Below, piece by piece: positions 51,210 to 62,446 of a stretch of 64,000 nucleotides of DNA; the stretch's first letter is position 1, and each line of letters opens with the position of its first letter. The position numbers and the translations under genes were made by a program. The DNA comes from Glandiceps talaboti. Lineage: Eukaryota > Hemichordata > Enteropneusta > Spengelidae. The stretch spans positions 9,835,001 to 9,899,000 of the forward strand of contig NC_135556.1 of assembly GCF_964340395.1 (NCBI RefSeq), given 5' to 3'. The notes below the pieces were generated by a model. The model saw only the letters and a program-made list of their open reading frames with translations, made no database searches and was not told where the DNA came from.

Positions 51210-52735
51210 TTCTGGGGGTCAATCACGAAAAGGCTAAGATGCTTTGATTCGACTGAAGAATAGAAGACTAGACAAATAAACATCATTGTCATCAAACGTG
51301 AATTACAGAAAAGAGTACACGATAAATTAGTTTAGCAGCATTTTATCACACTTGGTAAAACTTGTATTTTGTTACTTTAGAGAATATTTCATATGAACTG
51401 ACAGCAAAACTGTCATGTTATGCCACTCTTGGTCATGTGACCTATTGTTTCACTCGTACATTTAGTTTTGAAAACCAACGTATTTATATGTTAATATATC
51501 ACCTTTACCAGTTTTATTGAAATTTAAATTTACTCTACACAACAACACAACACAGTGGTTGGGGGTATAGGTCAACTTTTTTGTAGTTGACAATAAACAA
51601 TTGTGCTGTACATAGAAATAAAAAGACACAAAAAAAGTTGCTGCATATTGGATCTATAGAAATAGTAATACAGTTATGTAATATACCATGTGACAGCAGC
51701 CTCTGTCTAACATTGTCCGATAGACAGTAAATTCAGCCTTAAGACGAATTACGATGTTTCCATTGCTTCTAAAATGAGGAACTGGAGGTTCCATCGTTTT
51801 CTTTTTATTTATTTTCTTTTTTCTTTTATTTTCATTGATGTAGTTTTCATCACGTCATAGAGAGTCGATTTGATTAGATATGTAATTTAAATAGTTCCAT
51901 CTGCATTTTGTTTTCATGCCAATTAGAAATTGTCGACTATGTTTAATTAAAATGGGATTTAATTAAGAATGTGGTGTTCCATCCAACTTTATTCTAATAA
52001 ATTAAAAGCGTCAACTAGATTTAATTGAAAAGTATGATTTTTCAAGAATTCGCCAGTAATAATGAGTGGTTTGTCACCCTGCTCATTAAATATGGCAATA
52101 ATTAGACTTTCAATTTCACCATGACTGCACAAAAATGGTGAATTTTTAGCGTTTTGAATGAGACTGTAATAACCTTCAAAAAATTGTCGATTCAGAAATG
52201 TTTGAATGTCTACACACTTCAAACCTAGAGAAAAGTTTTGTAATATCGAAGGTTATTTTCCACTAGATCTAAAAAACGGCTGGCTCAATTCAAACAAAAT
52301 CTTGTACACATGTTCCGTAGGGTAAGGGCAAGAACTGATTAGGTTTTGGTAAACATCCCATGAATATTAAATAGCAATTTTTGTAATTAATGGTTTTCGG
52401 TAATTAGGCTATATCTCAAGAATGCACTCTTTAAATTTATTCTAACTTGGTACATACATTTGCGATTCCAAAGCGCACCTGTCCTGAAAATATTACTAAT
52501 GTAGCTTTTAGTTTCAATAAGTTATTGGCATATTTTCGGTAGGCCATCAAAAAGATTTTAAAAGAAAATAGTTTCTGGTCAGGAAATGTTGTCTAAAGTG
52601 GTGCGACTTTATCACTATTTTCTAAAAAACGATTCGCCCAATTCAAATGACATTTATTGCATGTGTCCCATAGGGTAGTGACAAGAACTGATTAAGTTTT
52701 GGTAAACATCCCATGAATATTAACTCTATGAACAG

Positions 52736-54106
52736 GCATTATTCCCACCCTATGGAAAAACATCAACCGTCGTGCCTATCCCTAAAATTCCATCCCCAAC
52801 AGAGTTAAATCACTATAGACCGGTAGCGCCTCCCTCTCTTATTATGAAATGTCTAGAAAGAGTGATTCTTTCTAACCTTCTCCCTCATGTTCAGTCAAAA
52901 CTCGATTCAAACCAGTTTGCTTATCAACGCAGGAAAGGTACAGATGATGCGATTGCCTGTCTTCTCCAGATAGTGCTAGAACACATAGATACAGCGGGAA
53001 ATTATGCTAGGGTCTTATTTATAGATTTCAGCTCAGCTTTTAAAACCATACAGCGTCACATTATGAAACAGAAATTACTGAAGCTTGATATCCCCTCTGT
53101 GATCATTCATTGGGTTTATAATTTCCTTAGTGATAGACACCAGTGTGTTAAGGTTGGTGAATCAAAATCTACTATGCTCACCACTAATACTGGCGCACCA
53201 CAAGGCTGCGTTTTTAAGCCCGTTTTTATTTATTATGTACACAAATGATTGTCAGAGCATTGATTCTAGTAGTTTAAATTTTAAATTTTCTGATGATGCT
53301 GCCATACTTGCTCTCCTGAACGATGCAGACTCTGTGAAGGTATATAGAAGTTCAGTCACACATTTTTCTGAGTGGTGTACTACAAATTTTGTGGAGCTAA
53401 ATGTGTCCAAAACAAAAGAGATAACCATTGACTTTCATCGAAATGCAGTGCTTGTTTTTAATTGTGATTAATGGTGAGTCTGTTGAACAGATGGTGTCTT
53501 ACAAATATCTTGGTTTGAACCTTGACAATAAACTCTCATTTACACATCATACTACAGCCGTCAAAAAAGAAATGCCAACAGCATTTACACGTGCTTTGCA
53601 GGTTGCGCTCTTTCAACATAGATGCTAAACTGCTTCTTCTGCTCTATTGCCACATTATTGAACCTCTTTTAACTTATTGCAACAACTGTTATTTCCCTCT
53701 ACTCTCTGTTGTCAATCGAAATAGGCTTCTGGACATTTCTTTCACTGCTGCTAAAATTGTGGGCTTGCCTACTCCTGCTCTCTCCGATCTTACTGGTCGT
53801 GCAATATTGCGCAAGGCACGTGTGATTGCTGTTGATGACAAACATCCACTTTATGCATATTTTGATATTCTCCCATCTGGCCGAAGGTACCGCTGTCTCA
53901 AATGCTCCAAAGTTCTTTACAGCAAGAGTTTTGTCCCGTCAGCCATCAGATTGTTAAATCATTGCTAAGTTGTATTTGTGTACTAGTGTATTTGTATTTG
54001 TATTTGTATTTGTATTTGTATTTGTATTTGTGTCATCTGGACTTTTGTGAGTTGTATACTACATATCCTTGAGGACAAATAAATAAATAATAATAATTAT
54101 TATACT
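52736..54106 (+). mobile_element. LINE RT fragment, U4
   Basis: Two coding differences from U1: PVAPPSL in place of PVAPTSL, and a changed codon before KFSDD. Tail with 7 ATTTGT units. Confidence 0.9.
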
Positions 54107-54592
54107 GGGCAAATAGCAATGAATGAGACAAAATAACTTATTGCATATGTTCTGTTGTATTCCAACAATTGTCTGTAAGACCGACAATCTCAAAACTTTT
54201 CCCTTATGGAAGGCATTTGGTTTAAATCTGGTTTTCAATTTGTTTTTGTTCGGGAATGAGCGCCTCCTTCTACAGGCAGTGTAGTAAGAATATTGATAAT
54301 TTTGTAAACACAAAATGTCAAATTCATAGTGTAAGCTGACCTACAGGCAACAATTCACCATCTTTCGCTATTTTTATTAACAGATATTCACAACTTACCC
54401 AAAATTTGATAAAATTACAAAATGAACTACAGTAACTGTGAACTTGTACATGAATCATATTGTTAGGCTGCGCAAACCGTACACGCAGGGGATGTTGGGA
54501 ATTTATAAATATCTCTCAGAGTCAAACCTGGGTATTGATATTTGTGAACGTGATAACCCCCATGTCACTCTTGGTAGTGTGTGGCGTGGAAG

Positions 54593-54756
54593 ATGACAAG
54601 CTATCACAGCTGTCAGACAGTGGTATGTACCCTGTTGTTGGTAATTGGTAGCACATACAGGGTAACACCCAATGAATGTCCGACAGACATACCAGAGAAG
54701 GGCAGACATGACTGCCATCCTGAACCAGGGTCGACTGAAATAAATTGCTGGAATAG
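54593..54756 (+). CDS. Exon-1 paralogue, U4
   Basis: Identical to U1 by eye. Confidence 0.65.
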
Positions 54757-55128
54757 GTAAAGGACTTCAACCGATAAACTTTAGACCTTTAAAATTGAAG
54801 CATTTAGGTTTGTATGAAAACAGTACTCTAAAAGGATAGAATAAGTTCATGAACATCGACGCCTGTTGAGTTTGTTCCAATGTCTGATTATCATGGGCCT
54901 CTGATGGGTTGTCAAAGTAGATACTTTAAAAACACAACTGGATCGACGAGTTTGTAGTAGTTTGTACAGAAACTTTGATCGCATGTATTTCTTGGATGGT
55001 GTTCGACATGTAAAAAAACACTCGGAGAGTTTCCAACTTTATATTCTCAAAGAAAATAAATGCCAGGTTTCTATAACACTTGGCTTGACCATTATTTGGA
55101 ATATTGATTGTTTAATGCTAAAGGAATT

Positions 55129-55347
55129 GAACTTAGTCTGAAACGTTCGGAGCTGGTGTTTCTTCAACACAGACCCAGCACAATATGGTGACTGTCCAAC
55201 ATATCAACATCCAAAGGACCGTGTAGATTGTCACTCTGATTGCTGCTCCACACACACTTCGTGTGAAGCCAGAGGTCGAGGGTACCGGGTGCCTTTGGTG
55301 GGAGACTGCGTATGAAAATGCTGTTTCGTGTTTCTTTCCTGACGAAG
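55129..55347 (+). pseudogene. Exon-2 paralogue, U4
   Basis: Same lesion as U1. Confidence 0.8.
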
Positions 55348-55478
55348 GTAGGTTGCGGAGCACTCAACTATTAGTATTACGGAACCGTTTGTGTAAAAAA
55401 TGTGACAATGTCATGAAGTAACTGTTATCGTAAACTGAAATCGTCAACCCAGCAAGCTGATTGCCATGAAAAATATTT

Positions 55479-55551
55479 TGGAGAATCCGGGCATCGATCC
55501 CGGTACCTCTAGCATGCAAAGCGAGCGCTCTACCATCTGAGCTAATTCCCC
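55479..55551 (-). tRNA. tRNA-Ala(TGC), U4
   Basis: Identical to U1. Confidence 0.8.
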
Positions 55552-56386
55552 TTCTTGGGTTCAATCAAGGAGGCTAAAATTCTTTGATTCGACTGAAGAA
55601 TAGAAAACTAGACAAATAAACATCATTGTCATCAAACGTGATATGAATGACAGAAAAGAGTACACGATAAATTAGTTTAGCAGCATTTTATCACACTTGG
55701 TAAAACTTTAGAGAATATTTCATATGAACTCTAAGTTACTTTAGAGAATATTTCATATGAACTGACAGCAAAACTGATCATGTTATGCCACTCTTGGTCA
55801 TGTGACCTATTGTTTCTCTCGTACATTTAGTTTTGAAAACCAACGTATTTATATGTTAATATAACACCTTTAACAGTTTTATTGAAATTTAAATCTACTC
55901 TACACAACAACACAACACAGTGGTTGGGGGGTAAAGGTCAACTTTTTTGCAGTCGACAATAAATAATTGTGCTGTACATAGAAATAAAAAGACACAAAAA
56001 AGTTGCTCCATATTGGATCTATAGAAATAGTAATACAGTTATGTAATATACCATGTGACAGCAGCCTCTTTCTAACATTGTCCGATAGTAAATTGAGCCT
56101 TAAGACGAATTACGACGTTTCCATTGCTTCTAAAATGAGGAACTGGAGGTTCCATCGTTTTCTTTTTATTTATTTTCTTATTTCTTTTATTTTCATTGAT
56201 GTAGTTTTCATCACGTCATAGAAAGTCGATTTGATTAGATTTGTAATTTAAATAGTTCCATCCGCATTTTGTTTTCATGCGAATTAGAAATTGTCGACTA
56301 TGTTTAATTAAAATGGGATTTCATTATTATGGTTGTGTCTTTTGATGACTATTACCATATACTGTCAAACCCTTAAAAAAGTACTA

Positions 56387-56393
56387 CGTCCCT

Positions 56394-56454
<61 letters not shown>

Positions 56455-56460
56455 AGAGAC
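56387..56460 (-). tRNA. tRNA-Asn(GTT), U4
   Basis: Identical to U1; the last intact tRNA-Asn in the window. Confidence 0.93.
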
Positions 56461-56788
56461 GGTTTGCTACTGTCAAAATTGTTAGTATTCACTTCGAACA
56501 GTGTTGATCACTATAAAATATGCTAATGCCAGACAAATGACATGTGTGACATATACGTATGACGTACTTGACGTCTATGACAATGAGGAATTGTGATAGA
56601 AACTTTCTTCTGGTTTAATATACCAGTTTATGACGATGACGATGACAATGAAAATAATCATATTAAACTACAATTACCTCTAATAAAAAACCCTTTCCTT
56701 TGATTCGTCCTAAGTTCATTCTATTTTCATTTCATCTCATTTTCTCAGAAGTATATTCCTCACGTTTTGTCTCCGATGAAAAAGTGGA

Positions 56789-56851
<63 letters not shown>

Positions 56852-56939
56852 GAAAAAATCATCTTGTGACGTCATGATTTGAAATCGGAAATTTGTATTA
56901 AATTGTTTTGCCATGATAAAAAATATACAAAATATATAT

Positions 56940-57012
56940 TGGAGAATCAGGGCCTCGATCCCGGGACCTCTAGCATGCGAAGCGAGCGCTCTACCAGCTG
57001 AGCTAATTCTCC
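56940..57012 (-). tRNA. tRNA-Ala(CGC), U4
   Basis: Identical to U1; the last CGC gene in the window. Confidence 0.7.
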
Positions 57013-58538
57013 TTCTGGGGGTCAATCACGAAAAGGCTAAGATGCTTTGATTCGACTGAAGAATAGAAGACTAGACAAATAAACATCATTGTCATCAAAC
57101 GTGAATTACAGAAAAGAGTACACGATAAATTAGTTTAGCAGCATTTTATCACACTTGGTAAAACTTGTATTTTGTTACTTTAGAGAATATTTCATATGAA
57201 CTGACAGCAAAACTGTCATGTTATGCCACTCTTGGTCATGTGACCTATTGTTTCACTCGTACATTTAGTTTTGAAAACCAACGTATTTATATGTTAATAT
57301 ATCACCTTTACCAGTTTTATTGAAATTTAAATTTACTCTACACAACAACACAACACAGTGGTTGGGGGTATAGGTCAACTTTTTTGTAGTTGTCAATAAA
57401 CAATTGTGCTGTACATAGAAATAAAAAGACACAAAAAAAGTTGCTGCATATTGGATCTATAGAAATAGTAATACAGTTATGTAATATACCATGTGACAGC
57501 AGCCTCTGTCTAACATTGTCCGATAGACAGTAAATTCAGCCTTAAGACGAATTACGATGTTTCCATTGCTTCTAAAATGAGGAACTGGAGGTTCCATCGT
57601 TTTCTTTTTATTTATTTTCTTTTTTCTTTTATTTTCATTGATGTAGTTTTCATCACGTCATAGAGAGTCGATTTGATTAGATATGTAATTTAAATAGTTC
57701 CATCTGCATTTTGTTTTCATGCCAATTAGAAATTGTCGACTATGTTTAATTAAAATGGGATTTAATTAAGAATGTGGTGTTCCATCCAACTTTATTCTAA
57801 TAAATTAAAAGCGTCAACTAGATTTAATTGAAAAGTATGATTTTTCAAGAATTCGCCAGTAATAATGAGTGGTTTGTCACCCTGCTCATTAAATATGGCA
57901 ATAATTAGACTTTCAATTTCACCATGACTGCACAAAAATGGTGAATTTTTAGCGTTTTGAATGAGACTGTAATAACCTTCAAAAAATTGTCGATTCAGAA
58001 ATGTTTGAATGTCTACACACTTCAAACCTAGAGAAAAGTTTTGTAATATCGAAGGTTATTTTCCACTAGATCTAAAAAACGGCTGGCTCAATTCAAACAA
58101 AATCTTGTACACATGTTCCGTAGGGTAAGGGCAAGAACTGATTAGGTTTTGGTAAACATCCCATGAATATTAAATAGCAATTTTTGTAATTAATGGTTTT
58201 CGGTAATTAGGCTATATCTCAAGAATGCACTCTTTAAATTTATTCTAACTTGGTACATACATTTGCGATTCCAAAGCGCACCTGTCCTGAAAATATTACT
58301 AATGTAGCTTTTAGTTTCAATAAGTTATTGGCATATTTTCGGTAGGCCATCAAAAAGATTTTAAAAGAAAATAGTTTCTGGTCAGGAAATGTTGTCTAAA
58401 GTGGTGCGACTTTATCACTATTTTCTAAAAAACGATTCGCCCAATTCAAATGACATTTATTGCATGTGTCCCATAGGGTAGTGACAAGAACTGATTAAGT
58501 TTTGGTAAACATCCCATGAATATTAACTCTATGAACAG

Positions 58539-59921
58539 GCATTATTCCCACCCTATGGAAAAACATCAACCGTCGTGCCTATCCCTAAAATTCCATCCCC
58601 AACAGAGTTAAATCACTATAGACCGGTAGCGCCTACCTCTCTTATTATGAAATGTCTAGAAAGAGTGATTCTTTCTAACCTTCTCCCTCATGTTCAGTCA
58701 AAACTCGATTCAAACCAGTTTGCTTATCAACGCAGGAAAGGTACAGATGATGCGATTGCCTGTCTTCTCCAGATAGTGCTAGAACACATAGATACAGCGG
58801 GAAATTATGCTAGGGTCTTATTTATAGATTTCAGCTCAGCTTTTAAAACCATACAGCGTCACATTATGAAACAGAAATTACTGAAGCTTGATATCCCCTC
58901 TGTGATCATTCATTGGGTTTATAATTTCCTTAGTGATAGACACCAGTGTGTTAAGGTTGGTGAATCAAAATCTACTATGCTCACCACTAATACTGGCGCA
59001 CCACAAGGCTGCGTTTTTAAGCCCGTTTTTATTTATTATGTACACAAATGATTGTCAGAGCATTGATTCTAGTAGTTTACTTTTTAAATTTTCTGATGAT
59101 GCTGCCATACTTGCTCTCCTGAACGATGCAGACTCTGTGAAGGTATATAGAAGTTCAGTCACACATTTTTCTGAGTGGTGTACTACAAATTTTGTGGAGC
59201 TAAATGTGTCCAAAACAAAAGAGATAACCATTGACTTTCATCGAAATGCAGTGCTTGTTTTTAATTGTGATTAATGGTGAGTCTGTTGAACAGATGGTGT
59301 CTTACAAATATCTTGGTTTGAACCTTGACAATAAACTCTCATTTACACATCATACTACAGCCGTCAAAAAAGAAATGCCAACAGCATTTACACGTGCTTT
59401 GCAGGTTGCGCTCTTTCAACATAGATGCTAAACTGCTTCTTCTGCTCTATTGCCACATTATTGAACCTCTTTTAACTTATTGCAACAACTGTTATTTCCC
59501 TCTACTCTCTGTTGTCAATCGAAATAGGCTTCTGGACATTTCTTTCACTGCTGCTAAAATTGTGGGCTTGCCTACTCCTGCTCTCTCCGATCTTACTGGT
59601 CGTGCAATATTGCGCAAGGCACGTGTGATTGCTGTTGATGACAAACATCCACTTTATGCATATTTTGATATTCTCCCATCTGGCCGAAGGTACCGCTGTC
59701 TCAAATGCTCCAAAGTTCTTTACAGCAAGAGTTTTGTCCCGTCAGCCATCAGATTGTTAAATCATTGCTAAGTTGAATTTGTGTACTAGTGTATTTGTAT
59801 TTGTATTTGTATTTGTATTTGTATTTGTATTTGTATTTGTATTTGTGTCATCTGGACTTTTGTGAGTTGTATACTACATATCCTTGAGGACAAATAAATA
59901 AATAATAATAATTATTATACT
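58539..59921 (+). mobile_element. LINE RT fragment, U5
   Basis: Tail with 9 ATTTGT units and a GTTGAATTTG variant just before it. Confidence 0.9.
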
Positions 59922-60407
59922 GGGCAAATAGCAATGAATGAGACAAAATAACTTATTGCATATGTTCTGTTGTATTCCAACAATTGTCTGTAAGACCGAC
60001 AATCTCAAAACTTTTCCCTTATGGAAGGCATTTGGTTTAAATCTGGTTTTCAATTTGTTTTTGTTCGGGAATGAGCGCCTCCTTCTACAGGCAGTGTAGT
60101 AAGAATATTGATAATTTTGTAAACACAAAATGTCAAATTCATAGTGTAAGCTGACCTACAGGCAACAATTCACCATCTTTCGCTATTTTTATTAACAGAT
60201 ATTCACAACTTACCCAAAATTTGATAAAATTACAAAATGAACTACAGTAACTGTGAACTTGTACATGAATCATATTGTTAGGCTGCGCAAACCGTACACG
60301 CAGGGGATGTTGGGAATTTATAAATATCTCTCAGAGTCAAACCTGGGTATTGATATTTGTGAACGTGATAACCCCCATGTCACTCTTGGTAGTGTGTGGC
60401 GTGGAAG

Positions 60408-60571
60408 ATGACAAGCTATCACAGCTGTCAGACAGTGGTATGTACCCTGTTGTTGGTAATTGGTAGCACATACAGGGTAACACCCAATGAATGTCCGACA
60501 GACATACCAGAGAAGGGCAGACATGACTGCCATCCTGAACCAGGGTCGACTGAAATAAATTGCTGGAATAG
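60408..60571 (+). CDS. Exon-1 paralogue, U5
   Basis: Identical to U1 by eye. Confidence 0.65.
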
Positions 60572-60943
60572 GTAAAGGACTTCAACCGATAAACTTTAGA
60601 CCTTTAAAATTGAAGCATTTAGGTTTGTATGAAAACAGTACTCTAAAAGGATAGAATAAGTTCATGAACATCGACGCCTGTTGAGTTTGTTCCAATGTCT
60701 GATTATCATGGGCCTCTGATGGGTTGTCAAAGTAGATACTTTAAAAACACAACTGGATCGACGAGTTTGTAGTAGTTTGTACAGAAACTTTGATCGCATG
60801 TATTTCTTGGATGGTGTTCGACATGTAAAAAAACACTCGGAGAGTTTCCAACTTTATATTCTCAAAGAAAATAAATGCCAGGTTTCTATAACACTTGGCT
60901 TGACCATTATTTGGAATATTGATTGTTTAATGCTAAAGGAATT

Positions 60944-61162
60944 GAACTTAGTCTGAAACGTTCGGAGCTGGTGTTTCTTCAACACAGACCCAGCACAATA
61001 TGGTGACTGTCCAACATATCAACATCCAAAGGACCGTGTAGATTGTCACTCTGATTGCTGCTCCACACACACTTCGTGTGAAGCCAGAGGTCGAGGGTAC
61101 CGGGTGCCTTTGGTGGGAGACTGCGTATGAAAATGCTGTTTCGTGTTTCTTTCCTGACGAAG
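60944..61162 (+). pseudogene. Exon-2 paralogue, U5
   Basis: Same lesion as U1. Confidence 0.8.
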
Positions 61163-61293
61163 GTAGGTTGCGGAGCACTCAACTATTAGTATTACGGAAC
61201 CGTTTGTGTAAAAAATGTGACAATGTCATGAAGTAACTGTTATCGTAAACTGAAATCGTCAACCCAGCAAGCTGATTGCCATGAAAAATATTT

Positions 61294-61366
61294 TGGAGAA
61301 TCCGGGCATCGATCCCGGTACCTCTAGCATGCAAAGCGAGCGCTCTACCATCTGAGCTAATTCCCC
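61294..61366 (-). tRNA. tRNA-Ala(TGC), U5
   Basis: The only tRNA gene left in this unit; identical to U1. Confidence 0.8.
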
Positions 61367-62446
61367 TTCTTGGGTTCAATCAAGGAGGCTAAAATTCTTT
61401 GATTCGACTGAAGAATAGAAAACTAGACAAATAAACATCATTGTCATCAAACGTGATATGAATGACAGAAAAGAGTACACGATAAATTAGTTTAGCAGCA
61501 TTTTATCACACTTGGTAAAACTTTAGAGAATATTTCATATGAACTCTAAGTTACTTTAGAGAATATTTCATATGAACTGACAGCAAAACTGATCATGTTA
61601 TGCCACTCTTGGTCATGTGACCTATTGTTTCTCTCGTACATTTAGTTTTGAAAACCAACGTATTTATATGTTAATATAACACCTTTAACAGTTTTATTGA
61701 AATTTAAATCTACTCTACACAACAACACAACACAGTGGTTGGGGGGTAAAGGTCAACTTTTTTGCAGTCGACAATAAATAATTGTGCTGTACATAGAAAT
61801 AAAAAGACACAAAAAAGTTGCTCCATATTGGATCTATAGAAATAGTAATACAGTTATGTAATATACCATGTGACAGCAGCCTCTTTCTAACATTGTCCGA
61901 TAGTAAATTGAGCCTTAAGACGAATTACGACGTTTCCATTGCTTCTAAAATGAGGAACTGGAGGTTCCATCGTTTTCTTTTTATTTATTTTCTTATTTAT
62001 TTTATTTTCATTGATGTAGTTTTCATCACGTCATAGAGAGTCGATTTGATTAGATATGTAATTTAAATAGTTCCATCTGCATTTTGTTTTCATGCCAATT
62101 AGAAATTGCCGACTACGTTTAATTAAAATGGGATTTAATTAAGAATGTGGTGTTCCATCCAACTTTATTCTAATAAATTAAAAGCGTCAACTAGATTTAA
62201 TTGAAAAGTATGATTTTTCAAGAATTTGCCAGTAATAATGAGTGGTTTGCCACCCTGCTCATTAAATATGGCATTAATTAGACTTTCAATTTCACCATGA
62301 CTGCACAAAAATGGTGCATTTTTAGCGTTTTGAATGAGACTGTAATAACCTTCAAAAAATTGTCGATTCAGAAATGTTTGAATGTCTACACACTTCAAAC
62401 CTAGAGAAAAGTTTTGTAATATCGAAGGTTATTTTCCACTAGATCT

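Larger units (their letters stand above)
46460..52270 (+). repeat. Array unit U3 (5811 bp)
   Basis: Five fewer ATC and two more ATTTGT than U1, net -3. Two point differences flank the promoter region (GACCTACAGTAAATG at about 48631). Confidence 0.95.
52271..58073 (+). repeat. Array unit U4 (5803 bp)
   Basis: Two fewer ATC (6), one fewer ATTTGT (6) and one extra base near 56683 relative to U1. It shares CTTCTGG at about 56605 with U0, where U1-U3 have CTTGTGG. Confidence 0.95.
58074..62446 (+). repeat. Array unit U5 (4373 bp, internal deletion)
   Basis: Lacks tRNA-Asn, the ATC tract and tRNA-Ala(CGC). Sequence passes from subrepeat A directly into subrepeat B near 62030. The distance between matching points of A and B in U4 is 1442 bp; with two more ATTTGT units this predicts exactly 4373 bp. 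Confidence 0.95.
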
